IMG/VR virus record: IMGVR_UViG_3300045800_000016
Location: 1-32,545 of that record
DNA: 32,545 nucleotides
Reading direction: 5' to 3' (one strand)
Source of the DNA: a virus
This document shows, in pieces, positions 1-8,480 of the stretch (position 1 is its first letter; the number at the start of each line of letters is the position of its first letter). The position numbers and the translations under genes are program-made. Under the pieces are notes generated by a model. That model saw nothing but the letters and a program-made list of their open reading frames with translations, was not told the DNA's origin and searched no databases.

Positions 1-91
1 GATACCAGGTCTTCAAGTTCAAATAAAACTGCATCAACCGGTTGAAGAAGTTGTAGTGCGTTTACTAGTCTACATTTTCGTTTATGGCCAT
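1..91 (-). other. Possible 5' end of a gene running off the window, reading frame broken
   Basis: An ATG at 91 overlaps the stop of the upstream proline-rich gene (TAATG) and has an AGGAG-like ribosome site nine bases before it. It reads MAINENVD and then meets TAG at 65-67 and an adjacent TAA. One base back (-1 frame), the sequence is open to the window edge and reads LVNALQLLQPVDAVLFELED, which looks like real protein. Either a gene is broken by a frame change here, or the ATG belongs to a nine-codon leader, or the open frame starts elsewhere. The rest of the gene lies outside the window, so no function can be given. Confidence 0.25.
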
Positions 92-1110
92 TATTGTCTC
101 CTTCTACCTAAAACTGCATCTAGTGACGGGTACCTGTTTGTTGCTTCCAAGGCGGTAATTTGAGACATTGCGGTCATTTGCTCCCTTGTAGGGAACGGTA
201 GGCGTCCAGGAATATTATCGCTGTTTGCCAATGCCGCCCTCAGCACCTTGAAGATGGTTTCTCCGTCTTTCTTCACCTGTATGCCATTACTCAACATACA
301 AGTATCGCCGTTAGACATTCCTCGAATCTTACGACCATCCATAATACCAAATTCATCTACATTGGACATTTCTGTGTAGCGAATTTGGAATTTTTGACCG
401 TTTTCCTCTACGATAGCTTTATTTTCTGGGGCCGTTAGCTTGGTAAGGGCTGGTCTTTGGGGCTTTATTTGCTTGGCGACTGGCTTTGGAGCTGGTTTTG
501 TCGCAGCTATCTCTTCGGGAACTTTGCGGGTCTGTAGCTGTGGCTTCTTGGCTGGGACTACAGGGGGCTTCTTGGGGACCGGTTGGGGTGTAGGAGCTAC
601 AACCTTTGGAACGGGCTTAGGTTGCAGCTTAGGAGCCTTGGGGGCTTCCAGAATCTTAGGGGTTTTGAGGATCCTGTTGGCTAATTCCTTCAGGGCTGTA
701 ATTTCGTCGGGCAAGAAGTCCTTTTCGACAACTTGAGTTACTGTTGGTGGGGCCCCGGCACCAGACAAAATTAGATATTGGGCCTTGACAAACCCTTTTA
801 GCTCAGCTTCGACCTCAGCGATTAGGTCGCTATCCCCACCAAAGAAGCGTCCTCGAATTAGCTCACGGTACAAGATGGCTTTTGACATCCTGCGTTCTGC
901 TTCTTCGAATTCGTCCCCTAGCTCGGGCTCCGCTGTTTCTTCTTCATATAGAGCTGGTTCGTCAGCTGGATCCACTTCAACAGCTACACCCGCAGTGTGG
1001 ACCTCAACGGGTTCCGGAACAGGAGCCGTTTCGAACCCCAGCTCCTGCATAATCTCAGTCGCCGCGCCTTCTTCTGTAATAGGGGCGTCGCCATCAAGAA
1101 GTCCACTCAT
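91..1110 (-). CDS. Hypothetical protein with acidic N-terminus, Pro/Lys-rich linker and small C-terminal domain
   Basis: The protein has 339 residues and I do not recognise its family. It has three parts. Residues 1-75 are very acidic. Residues 76-150 look helical. Residues 155-225 form a low-complexity linker rich in Pro, Lys and Ala, of the PKPVPK type. The last 110 residues look folded, with clusters such as FQIRYTEMSN and GDTCMLSNGIQV. Such a linker usually joins two domains and suggests a scaffold or adaptor, but this is inference. The start is clear: it lies 7 bases after a near-consensus -10 box, so the mRNA is probably leaderless. The stop overlaps the next ATG at 91. Confidence 0.75.
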   Translation of the reverse strand: MSGLLDGDAPITEEGAATEIMQELGFETAPVPEPVEVHTAGVAVEVDPADEPALYEEETAEPELGDEFEEAERRMSKAILYRELIRGRFFGGDSDLIAEVEAELKGFVKAQYLILSGAGAPPTVTQVVEKDFLPDEITALKELANRILKTPKILEAPKAPKLQPKPVPKVVAPTPQPVPKKPPVVPAKKPQLQTRKVPEEIAATKPAPKPVAKQIKPQRPALTKLTAPENKAIVEENGQKFQIRYTEMSNVDEFGIMDGRKIRGMSNGDTCMLSNGIQVKKDGETIFKVLRAALANSDNIPGRLPFPTREQMTAMSQITALEATNRYPSLDAVLGRRRQ

Positions 1111-1117
1111 TTTAAGT

Positions 1118-1145
1118 ATTATACTCCATTATTGGAAAGTGTCAA
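1118..1145 (-). promoter_or_regulatory. Sigma-70-type promoter, predicted leaderless
   Basis: TTGACA (1140-1145), a 16-base spacer and a perfect TATAAT (1118-1123) read leftward. Only 7 bases separate the -10 box from the ATG at 1110. Transcription starts about 7 bases after the -10 box, so the mRNA should begin at or next to the start codon. No Shine-Dalgarno site fits in that space. This is the best consensus match among the promoters of this kind in the window. Confidence 0.75.
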
Positions 1146-1152
1146 CAACTAT

Positions 1153-1797
1153 TTAGCAATATCCTGTTTCAGCAAAGATAACGTGGTGGAATGTCCCAAA
1201 TGCCCCCGGAGCCACTCCTAAGGCGGTTAGGCACAAATGGCTTACTTCATGTTTAACCAATTGGAGAAATGCCGTCTCGTCAACTACAATTTTGCCATCA
1301 AAAACAACTCCAATGGTTTGGCCGTCCTGAACACCTAATAGCTTACCACTCCAGCTCTGGTTACCTACCGTAATAAGCTTGTCGACCACAATAATTGTAG
1401 CCCCGTAGAAGGCATTGGCCACTAAGGTCTTTGCGGCACTGGCAGTTAGGCCCTTGTTTTTTACCCCCCAGTCAGCCCAATAAAATGCCGCATCGTCACA
1501 AACCTCGTCAATCTTCCTGTACGGTACCTCCTCAACCTTTCCAGGAAACACAGCCGTGCCTAGCCTTGTCTGGAACGCCGAATTCCAAGCCTCAATGCCT
1601 ATAGCCCTCAAGATATACCTCAGGACGATTAGTGAGAAAAACACCGCAGCAACAATCCCAAAAACAGTAAACCCCTGACGGTCGTATCCGTGAATGTTAG
1701 CGTATAGAACTGCTTTAGTAGCCGCCCCACCAATAATTGCTACGATTAGAGTCCACGGCCATGAATCAACGAACGTAAAAACCGGCTTCTTTACCAT
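1153..1797 (-). CDS. Membrane-anchored protein with HExxH zinc-metallopeptidase motif
   Basis: The protein has 214 residues. Two hydrophobic segments (about 15-33 and 43-65) predict an N-terminal membrane anchor with a C-terminal soluble domain. HEVSH at residues 183-187 is a classic zincin motif. A following HH (204-205) and E210 could supply the third zinc ligand. This suggests a membrane-bound zinc protease, but the family is not one I can name and the motif can occur by chance. The context (hydrophobic before HE, LCL after H) fits an active-site helix. The start has a clear AAGGAG site 7 bases upstream. It lies just downstream of the ribonucleotide reductase gene, in the same direction. 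Confidence 0.72.
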   Translation of the reverse strand: MVKKPVFTFVDSWPWTLIVAIIGGAATKAVLYANIHGYDRQGFTVFGIVAAVFFSLIVLRYILRAIGIEAWNSAFQTRLGTAVFPGKVEEVPYRKIDEVCDDAAFYWADWGVKNKGLTASAAKTLVANAFYGATIIVVDKLITVGNQSWSGKLLGVQDGQTIGVVFDGKIVVDETAFLQLVKHEVSHLCLTALGVAPGAFGTFHHVIFAETGYC

Positions 1798-1806
1798 TTT
1801 GTCTCC

Positions 1807-3681
1807 TTATCGAATAGGACAGGCACCACCGTCACATTCGGTGCCCTCAATTGTTCCAGCTGCTTCTAGGTTGTCAAATTCAATCGGCTTTACCTTTGCC
1901 GACAGTTTTTCATACTGAGCTTCTGTGATAGCTTCCTTTGGGGCTTGAACGAACCCATGGCCAGTATGCTTTAGAAAACTGATCGTTTTTACTTGAGACA
2001 GATTGTTGGTTACCCATTCCTGAATGGCAGGAACGTCTCCGTCTTTGTAGTATGTAGTTACCGAGATGCTTTGGTCTGCCCAATACTTTTGGCCCATTTT
2101 GACGGCTTCTAATTGCTTCCAGGTGTCAAATCCTGAATCGGCACAAGGAACACCTTCAGGTGTTTTGACATAGAAGTCAACTACCGAAGTGTCTGGATCC
2201 AAAGAACCATCTAGCCTTTGTTGAGGTTCTACGTGGTGTCCAGCTGCTAGAATTTTTGGTACCAATGGGTCATTGGAAGCAATTCTAACGCGCTGGATGA
2301 AGTATTGGCTGTAGGCTGGATGAATGCCCTCGCATGGGCTATCAAAGGCCTTGCTTAGGCTTCCCGATGGCTTAATGACGGTCGTCCTAATGCTAGGCTC
2401 GATATTGAGTTCTTTGGAGTAGGCAACGTTTTCTTCCTGAATCTGCTTGTACACAAAATCAAGAACTTCAGGGTTAAACAGGTCTGGGCGTTGTAGGCAG
2501 CCAGTAATTCCAGTACCAATTCTACGGTTCCTGGTGATGACTTCCTGGATTTGAGGCCAGTGGTACTTCTCCATAGAGACACGCTTACCCCAACGGTGAA
2601 ACAGCCTGGCCGCTTCGGCAAACTCTTCTTTGGAGGCAATTGCTGTAAGGTTGATTTCCTGTAAGTTACATGGCTCGCCGCTTCCAGCCTCTAGACACGC
2701 CTCGGCACAAGGGTTCACTACCGTAGCCGTGTCTTTCTTCTCTTCCCCCATGCGGCCATACTTGCGAATATTGGCCAAGTTGACAATACCGAAGGGTTCG
2801 CCTTGCTTGTAGGTCTGCCAGAATAAAGGCCTAAGGTCGTGTTCTGGGTCTGAGGCTACTACACTAAAATTAGCATTGCTTCGCTGTGTAGGAATAGGTC
2901 CTAGATCCCAACGCTTAGCCTTGAGGAATTCACGGTCCCAAGCATCACCTTGAACTAGAATAGCACCTCTACGCACATTTCCCGACACTACCATCTCTCC
3001 AATACAGCAAATAATGTCGGCGCTGTCAATCGGTCGAATTTTCTTGCCCTGTCGGGGGATGAAGATAGCGTTTAGTTTTTCGATCATTCGTACCAATGGT
3101 CGTGGCCCTGAAGACACCCCGCCAAACCCCTTAATAGGTTCCCCGGCAGAGCGAAGACAAATGGTTGAATAGGTAAATCCCTTGCCAGTAACAAACCAAC
3201 TTTCTAGAAACCTGAACAGCAGCCGACACCAGCCCTCTCTACTATCGGGAACAATGAGATCGGCATCTTTGGTTAGCTTGTGGGTAATAACAACATCCTT
3301 CTTCACTGTGGGCAGTTTGTCTACATACTTTGATTCCACGGTGAACCCAACCCCACCCCCTAACATAAACAAATCCTGGGCAATGACAAAGTTCTGCCAA
3401 TCGTCTGAGGATAGCCCCCAACAATTGACCATGCCAGCACCACCGATTGTGTCCTGGACAGAAGTTCCAGAAATCCACAAACCTCGTCCAGCGGGAGAAG
3501 CCTTTCGCTCTTGCATAAAGTAACGAAGGCGTTGGATTTCCTTCTCTGACACCTTATGTCCCCGGACGTTGCCCCCAATTACACGTTCAACAATTTCAGG
3601 ATAGGTTTCAATCCTATTGCCGTGTGGCCTGGCGTAAGTCCTGGAAATTACTACTTGTGCTAGATTGCTGATTTGCGACAT
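1807..3681 (-). CDS. nrdJ: Adenosylcobalamin-dependent (class II) ribonucleoside-triphosphate reductase
   Basis: Reduces ribonucleotides to deoxyribonucleotides for phage DNA synthesis, using coenzyme B12 to make the active-site radical. Counting from the chosen Met, the 624-residue protein has the class II residues in order: Cys87 in MVNCWG (cf. Cys119 of the Lactobacillus enzyme), NPCAE at 323-327 (radical Cys325 and Glu327), Cys338 in EPCNL and a C-terminal redox pair Cys616/Cys621 in CDGGACPIR. It matches the monomeric RTPR type and is somewhat shorter than the usual 700-740 residues. The frame is open to 3813, but that extension lies inside the upstream membrane-protein gene and reads as unrelated sequence. 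The Met at 3681 gives a 22-base overlap instead. Needing no oxygen and no partner subunit, it would work in aerobic or anaerobic hosts that have B12. Confidence 0.93.
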   Translation of the reverse strand: MSQISNLAQVVISRTYARPHGNRIETYPEIVERVIGGNVRGHKVSEKEIQRLRYFMQERKASPAGRGLWISGTSVQDTIGGAGMVNCWGLSSDDWQNFVIAQDLFMLGGGVGFTVESKYVDKLPTVKKDVVITHKLTKDADLIVPDSREGWCRLLFRFLESWFVTGKGFTYSTICLRSAGEPIKGFGGVSSGPRPLVRMIEKLNAIFIPRQGKKIRPIDSADIICCIGEMVVSGNVRRGAILVQGDAWDREFLKAKRWDLGPIPTQRSNANFSVVASDPEHDLRPLFWQTYKQGEPFGIVNLANIRKYGRMGEEKKDTATVVNPCAEACLEAGSGEPCNLQEINLTAIASKEEFAEAARLFHRWGKRVSMEKYHWPQIQEVITRNRRIGTGITGCLQRPDLFNPEVLDFVYKQIQEENVAYSKELNIEPSIRTTVIKPSGSLSKAFDSPCEGIHPAYSQYFIQRVRIASNDPLVPKILAAGHHVEPQQRLDGSLDPDTSVVDFYVKTPEGVPCADSGFDTWKQLEAVKMGQKYWADQSISVTTYYKDGDVPAIQEWVTNNLSQVKTISFLKHTGHGFVQAPKEAITEAQYEKLSAKVKPIEFDNLEAAGTIEGTECDGGACPIR

Positions 3682-3932
3682 GTTTTCTTGAATGCTCCGT
3701 AGAATAGTAAGATTGCCCAACACACAAAACCGACCAGGTAATTTACGAACAAAACGGTGCTGAATCCATAAGATAACAGCAAGAATATCCATTGTCCCAC
3801 AGTACCAATACAAATTACAAGGGAAACATCCACAGGTATACTTGTTTGCTTGGTTCGGATTGCTCTTATTGCGGCTGGCAGCGGAGCAATGAGGAACAAA
3901 ATTCCTCCAATGATACCGAGGATGCTAAGCAT
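3660..3932 (-). CDS. SemiSWEET / PQ-loop-like three-helix membrane protein
   Basis: The protein has 90 residues and three hydrophobic segments (about 2-20, 37-54 and 58-80), the length and topology of a SemiSWEET, a half-transporter that dimerises to move sugars. After helix 1 comes PLPAAIRAIRTKQTSIPVD, closely resembling the PQ-loop region (P-Q-x-x-K-x-x-R-T-K-S) of that family, with the usual Gln replaced. Helix 3 carries VNYLVGF, with an Asn at about the place of the family's substrate-pocket Asn. The substrate is unknown. It overlaps the RuvC-like gene by one base upstream and the reductase start downstream, so it is cotranslated with DNA-metabolism genes, an odd place for a sugar porter. 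Confidence 0.75.
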   Translation of the reverse strand: MLSILGIIGGILFLIAPLPAAIRAIRTKQTSIPVDVSLVICIGTVGQWIFLLLSYGFSTVLFVNYLVGFVCWAILLFYGAFKKTCRKSAI

Positions 3933-4534
3933 TACTTACCGTCACATACAGAGCAGCCCTTGATGTAAGCACTCCCTAGACATATTGCATCAGCAATATC
4001 GTTATCCTTAATCCGAAAATCCAGCCCGTAGGTCTCGTTGACCCAGCGAACCGACAAGTGCTTCTTAGTTATCTTGCCCTTGATTCCTAGCTTTGCTTTG
4101 TCCATTTTACGACCAACAGTAGCGGCTAGACATTTTTCTACATGGAGCTTATGATTAGCCTTCTTGTCTTCCTTTGACATAGCCATACCGATTGTTTTGC
4201 GCCACTCCGAAGAGTTGACATAGAACACCCTCCCATTGAACCCATCTGCCAGCCTTACCAATAAATTGCAGTGCAAAAACTCTAATACTTTTTGGGTATA
4301 GCGCGAGCGACTCCCATTTGTTTCTTCTATGACAATTATGTCAGGCTGTTCCTTCTGGGCCAACACCAACAGCTGCTGCGCCATGGCCTCAGTCGCATTC
4401 AAGTAACACCAAGGATACTTGCCATACTCCTGAATTTTTTGAGGGTTCTTGATTAGGCCGTATTCACCTAGCTTACCGTCCGTGAATACAGCCCAACCGG
4501 TTTTAGTCGAAACGTCTAACGCCAGGACCTTCAT
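3932..4534 (-). CDS. RuvC-like Holliday junction resolvase / RNase H-fold nuclease
   Basis: The protein has 200 residues with a RuvC-type active site. Asp7 sits in the first strand (VLALDVSTKTGWAVF), Glu70/Glu71 end the IIVIEE strand, and the C-terminal acidic cluster is DNDIADAICLG (Asp177, Asp179, Asp182). It probably cuts branched DNA made during replication and recombination before packaging. A basic insert (about 119-160, many Lys) may bind DNA. A C-terminal CSVC pair could be incidental. It lies 6 bases downstream of a small helical protein gene and shares one base with the SemiSWEET-like gene. Confidence 0.85.
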   Translation of the reverse strand: MKVLALDVSTKTGWAVFTDGKLGEYGLIKNPQKIQEYGKYPWCYLNATEAMAQQLLVLAQKEQPDIIVIEETNGSRSRYTQKVLEFLHCNLLVRLADGFNGRVFYVNSSEWRKTIGMAMSKEDKKANHKLHVEKCLAATVGRKMDKAKLGIKGKITKKHLSVRWVNETYGLDFRIKDNDIADAICLGSAYIKGCSVCDGK

Positions 4535-4540
4535 AAGGGC

Positions 4541-4897
4541 CTAAGATTGCTTCTCTGACTCCAGAAGTCGCTTAGCTGCCGCACTTAAGAAGTCTTCAGC
4601 TGATGGAACATCAACTCCCCGGCTCTTTAAGTTATCTACCAGGAACTCAATCTTAGTCGTGTTCACTTTTTTACCTTCAGAGTAGGTATGATTAGCATCT
4701 TTTACCTGGGCCCTCAGTTTAGCTAAATCTGGGTCCATAGCCTTTGCAATGTCTTGTTGTACAGCAGCAATTGCAACAGCGGTAATCTCTTTATAAATCG
4801 CCTCTGTCGTAGCGGCTAACTGGTTTTCTCTCCACTCTTCTGGAAGAATTTTTGCATACTTTTTTAATTGTTTTTGTCGTGGATCGTCTGAAATCAT
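4541..4897 (-). CDS. Small helical hypothetical protein
   Basis: The protein has 118 residues, is charged and is predicted mostly helical, with a likely coiled coil across about residues 25-75 and no Cys or membrane segment. I do not recognise it. A strong AGGAGAG ribosome site lies 5 bases before the ATG, just past the end of endonuclease 1. It lies between recombination genes (SbcC-like, then endonuclease, upstream; RuvC-like downstream), which hints at an accessory role in DNA processing, but nothing in the sequence proves it. Confidence 0.7.
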   Translation of the reverse strand: MISDDPRQKQLKKYAKILPEEWRENQLAATTEAIYKEITAVAIAAVQQDIAKAMDPDLAKLRAQVKDANHTYSEGKKVNTTKIEFLVDNLKSRGVDVPSAEDFLSAAAKRLLESEKQS

Positions 4898-4905
4898 TAG
4901 CTCTC

Positions 4906-5946
4906 CTATGTTTTTGGGTTGTTGGTGATATCTGAAAACATCGTAGGAGGCGATAGAAGATACTTTATCGCCTTTTCAATGTTTTGTTCTGAATGTTTTA
5001 GTAAACCAAGAGAAGAATTACAGTTGTGACACAAATAGTCCCTAATCATGCCCGTATCATGGCAGTGATCTAATACCATTGTTCTGGAGTCTGAAAAACA
5101 TATTTTACAACAGTTTCCTTGACATTGCAACAAATTTCTCTTTTTATTTTTTGACAATTTCAGAGAACCCACAAAGTGATTGCCTCCACAATTAACTCCA
5201 TCTAGCGGTATCCTTCCAAACGAGTCCGTCTTGGTCATTTTCCAACGACCTATGTATTGGGCCATCCCTTTTAACGTTTGCAAATTCTCTGACACCATAC
5301 CTATTCCAAGATTACACTCTATACAAAGTACGCCTCTTACAATACGAGTTACGTGATCGTGATCTGTTACAAAATCTCTCCTATTTTTACCATTAAAAGA
5401 ACGATTGCATATAGGACACCCTCCCTGATTGTTAAGGGCTGCGTCAAACATCTTCGATGACACTCCATATTTTTTAATAAGATTTTTGTTTCTTGAGCAT
5501 TCAGAACACAACCAATCGAGTCCATCTTTAGCTGTGATGTTTTTGTGAAAACCACTGGCGTCTTTGTAAGTGTTACATCGTGGACACGTCTTACCAATAG
5601 TTACAGGTAGATACTTTCTGTTTCTTCTGCTCTCCTTTAGCTTTATCTGTCTGTTCTTATCGCAGAGCTTACATAGACCACTGATTCCATCTTTGTTCCC
5701 TGTGTCTACATGGAACATCTGTCGATTTTTGACAGACCCGCATCCACGACACCTCTTTGTAGTAGGACAATCTGTATAATTGTTCTTCTTGTTTTTTGCT
5801 CTGTATTCTCTTAAGGAGATACGTTTGCAGTCTTTGCAATAAGAACATAAACCTCCCGCCTGATTTACCGAAACAGAAAAGGCAGACTTCGGTTTCTCCA
5901 GCTTACACTTTGGGCAAAATTTAAACAATCTTAGACCTACCGTCAA
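4906..5946 (-). CDS. Zinc-ribbon-repeat endonuclease VII-type protein with two nuclease domains (endonuclease 1)
   Basis: The protein has 346 residues. Three zinc-ribbon repeats have CxxC pairs starting at 11, 66 and 121, a 55-residue period, each followed by a second Cys pair. A full endonuclease VII-type His-Me core follows: CPIC at 177-180, DHDH at 195-198 and CIEC at 208-211. A second core follows at about 279-330, with CKIC, DHCHD at 293-297 and CHNC at 306-309. It is probably a free-standing homing endonuclease, with the ribbons binding DNA. The start is TTG, inside the last codons of the SbcC-like gene (26-base overlap). Lys9, two residues before the first zinc Cys, is read from the second base of that gene's TAA. 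No other protein in the window has two such cores. Confidence 0.85.
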   Translation of the reverse strand: MTVGLRLFKFCPKCKLEKPKSAFSVSVNQAGGLCSYCKDCKRISLREYRAKNKKNNYTDCPTTKRCRGCGSVKNRQMFHVDTGNKDGISGLCKLCDKNRQIKLKESRRNRKYLPVTIGKTCPRCNTYKDASGFHKNITAKDGLDWLCSECSRNKNLIKKYGVSSKMFDAALNNQGGCPICNRSFNGKNRRDFVTDHDHVTRIVRGVLCIECNLGIGMVSENLQTLKGMAQYIGRWKMTKTDSFGRIPLDGVNCGGNHFVGSLKLSKNKKRNLLQCQGNCCKICFSDSRTMVLDHCHDTGMIRDYLCHNCNSSLGLLKHSEQNIEKAIKYLLSPPTMFSDITNNPKT

Positions 5947-8008
5947 CCATAAGGACCTCTATTACCTCGTCGAATAGCCCTTGAAACTCCGAATTATGAT
6001 CAATTACAATAACCAGGCGATTTTGACATTGGGTTTTTAGCATTTCCAAGGCTGACTCCTTATCAGACGATCCTAACCCCTCCAGAGACTCGTCAAAGAC
6101 AATCCACCCAGGCCAACTACCTTTCCGTCTCCCCACCACATCACCTACAGCCAGGTCAACGGCCAGCTCGACCGCGATTTGCATGCCCCCAGAGATACCA
6201 GAGGCAAAAGACACCTTTCTTCCCCTAGAAAAGACACACAGAGTAATTCTTGCCTTAGCATTGCCGGTAGTCTCGGCCACCTTTTCAGTCTCAAAATCAA
6301 CGGAAAGATGCCTAACGTTAGCAACCTGTGACAAAATGTCGTTCGCTGCCGCCGCAATCTCAACCAAGACCTCCTCAACAATCGACCCTAGGAACCCCTG
6401 ACGCCCAACCAGAGCCACAACGTCCTTTTCTAGACTCAACGATTGCTTGGTTAGGTCCCGTTTTTCAACAGCCGCCTTGTAGGACCTCTCTAGAGATGCC
6501 GCCAAGAGCTTCCTCTCGTTCACCACGGCCTTTTTGACCTCTGCCTGGGACTTGAGGCTCACTAAGGTCTGCTCTTCGCTTAAATCGCTTTGTAGTGCGC
6601 CCTGGATAGCTGTTTCAAATTGGGTTACAGCCTGTAGGTCGCGCGCCAGGTCGGCAGCGAATTGTGCTTTGGTCTTTTTGTCTTCCTGCTCCAGGTCGGT
6701 GATTCTTTGACGCCTTGCAGATTCGAATGCTTCGGTCTTTTTCTTGAGGTTGTCTGTGATAGCTGCCAGGTTGCCTTGGAGTGCCGCAATGTTCGGGTCC
6801 GCTTCGTGGGGTTTGATCTCCTGAAGCTTCAAAACCTGCCCCGCCAGCTCCTCTTCCTTCACCTGAATATCTAACAAGGCGTCTTGAAGGTCGGACACGG
6901 TCTTCTTGACTGTGGTTAGAGTGGCCTCTGCCTCAACCCCCACCCATTCCCGCTTACATTCGGAACATTTTTGGCTAGCCAGTGTTTTTGCCCGAGTATG
7001 GGCCGCGTCCAGGTCCCTTTGGACTCTGATTCTGTGACCTACCGCTGATTTCAGGGAATTGATGGATACCGTTAGCTCGTTGCGTTGCTTGCTAGTTTGA
7101 AGGGCCTTTGCGGTGTCCTTCTCCTTGGTTTCTTCCAGAGACTTACGCACCCCCTCAACGGTCATCTTCAGGGCGGTTATCTCGATCGGCTCGTTGGCCT
7201 CGTAGGCCTTCTTTATTTTTGCGCGGTTGACCGATAGAACCGCCTCAAGCTCGTTTGATGCCTTGAACCTTATCGCTTCCCCTGCTCTTTGGTTGTTGGC
7301 TAACTCTTTCCTCTTTGTCTCGATTTGGGTTTTGAGTTCCTGTAACGCAGCTTGGTCAAATGGCTGGATGGCTCCAAGAGCCAGTTCTGCCATGTGTAGG
7401 GACTCTTTGCCGTTTGCTAGCGCAGTGAAGCAAAATTCGGCCTGGGAGGATTGGGTCATTAGCTCTGCGTCAAACTTCTTTGCTTTATCTTGTGCTGCGT
7501 TAGCTACCTTTTCGTAGGCCCCCAGCTCTAGGAGGTTCCACAGGAAGGTCTTCTTGTTCTCGTCGCTTAAGGACAAGAACAGCCCAGGCTTCCTTTGACC
7601 TCGGTAGGTGCAAATGGCTCGGGCTTCCTCGGTCATACCAAAAATATTGTCTAGCTCTGATTCCCCAGCCTTACCCTTGATGGGCTCTTTGTACGCACCA
7701 CCGGAAATGGACAACCCTTTTTGACGCTTAACGGTAATGTCACCTTTAGAGGTCTCTAGAATAGCAGTCGCCCCAGGTGCCTCTTCCGTGAACCAACTTT
7801 GCAGCTCTGTAGCCGGATCCTTACACCCACCAAAAATATAAGAAATTGCCTTTAGGAGGTAACTCTTGCCAGCTCCAGAACCAGCGCCAGTCTCAACAAC
7901 CTTACCCCTCACAAGGTAGAACCCGGCCTTAGGAAGAGTTACCGTGTGGGTACCTTCGAAAGGGCCGAAGTCCTTGAGCATCAATTGTTTTAGGTATAGC
8001 CAGTTCAC
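5921..8008 (-). CDS. SbcC/Rad50-like recombination ATPase (T4 gp46-type)
   Basis: The protein has 695 residues. Walker A is GAGSGAGKS (41-49), the zinc hook CSEC (348-351) sits in the middle of a long coiled-coil region (about 170-530), the ABC signature is SGISGGMQ (603-610), Walker B is WIVFDES (635-641) and the switch His is in VIDH (668-671). This is a complete Rad50/SbcC ATPase. It is expected to pair with the SbcD-like nuclease encoded at 18898-19905 to resect DNA ends for recombination-dependent replication. The start codon is GTG, 8 bases after the preceding stop, with only a weak ribosome site. Its 3' end carries the start of endonuclease 1. Unlike in many phages, the two subunit genes lie far apart and on opposite strands. 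Confidence 0.92.
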   Translation of the reverse strand: MNWLYLKQLMLKDFGPFEGTHTVTLPKAGFYLVRGKVVETGAGSGAGKSYLLKAISYIFGGCKDPATELQSWFTEEAPGATAILETSKGDITVKRQKGLSISGGAYKEPIKGKAGESELDNIFGMTEEARAICTYRGQRKPGLFLSLSDENKKTFLWNLLELGAYEKVANAAQDKAKKFDAELMTQSSQAEFCFTALANGKESLHMAELALGAIQPFDQAALQELKTQIETKRKELANNQRAGEAIRFKASNELEAVLSVNRAKIKKAYEANEPIEITALKMTVEGVRKSLEETKEKDTAKALQTSKQRNELTVSINSLKSAVGHRIRVQRDLDAAHTRAKTLASQKCSECKREWVGVEAEATLTTVKKTVSDLQDALLDIQVKEEELAGQVLKLQEIKPHEADPNIAALQGNLAAITDNLKKKTEAFESARRQRITDLEQEDKKTKAQFAADLARDLQAVTQFETAIQGALQSDLSEEQTLVSLKSQAEVKKAVVNERKLLAASLERSYKAAVEKRDLTKQSLSLEKDVVALVGRQGFLGSIVEEVLVEIAAAANDILSQVANVRHLSVDFETEKVAETTGNAKARITLCVFSRGRKVSFASGISGGMQIAVELAVDLAVGDVVGRRKGSWPGWIVFDESLEGLGSSDKESALEMLKTQCQNRLVIVIDHNSEFQGLFDEVIEVLMVDGRSKIV

Positions 8009-8016
8009 TTGTTACT

Positions 8017-8400
8017 TTAGTTAACAGATTTAACGTGTTTAGCAATCAAGGCCTTGATGCGAGCATTAAACCTCTCGTCATTGTAATGGAAGTTCCTCAT
8101 AGCCAAAGTCTTCCAGGTGGTTTCGGTAGGCTCCCACTGGCCCTCAAGACCATAGCACGAACAATGCCCGCCATCAACCTCAAAAAGCTTTCCGTCACGC
8201 TTAAACAGCACGCAGGCGCTTCCTGAATAATCCTCGTATTCGTACACGGCCACCAGGACCTCGGCGTCCGTAGCCATACCGTCAACTTGAACCTCAGAAT
8301 AGCATCTAGTGTCATAGTTATATCGATCTGTAGACCACTCGTTAGCCATATCCTTGTGGTCGGACCAATCTCCAAAATACTTTTGTGCTTTCTTTGACAT
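8017..8400 (-). CDS. Hypothetical protein, conserved-phage-protein type
   Basis: The 127-residue protein starts at MSKKAQKYFGDW. The start is fixed by AGGAGAC seven bases upstream. An in-frame extension to 8490 would run into the inverted repeat beside the tRNA genes and looks non-coding. The protein is rich in Asp, Tyr and Trp. The middle reads as an acidic strand-rich domain (ACVLFKRDGKLFEVDGGHCS), then LEGQWEPTETTW, and it ends in a basic helix. Small phage proteins with this GHCSCYGLEGQWEPT-like stretch are common, but no role is known to me. It is the first protein gene downstream of the tRNA array and may be reached by read-through from the array promoter. Confidence 0.78.
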   Translation of the reverse strand: MSKKAQKYFGDWSDHKDMANEWSTDRYNYDTRCYSEVQVDGMATDAEVLVAVYEYEDYSGSACVLFKRDGKLFEVDGGHCSCYGLEGQWEPTETTWKTLAMRNFHYNDERFNARIKALIAKHVKSVN

Positions 8401-8480
8401 GCTGTCTCCTAAGTTTGTTCGCCAGAGCTGAATCAGATTACGCCGTGTATGCGCAACTCCGTGCGCCATGTGTACTAGGA

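Noticed and set aside
3682-3813. N-terminal extension of the ribonucleotide reductase
   Set aside because: The frame is open, but it lies within the SemiSWEET-like gene and reads as unrelated sequence; the Met at 3681 gives the normal class II start.
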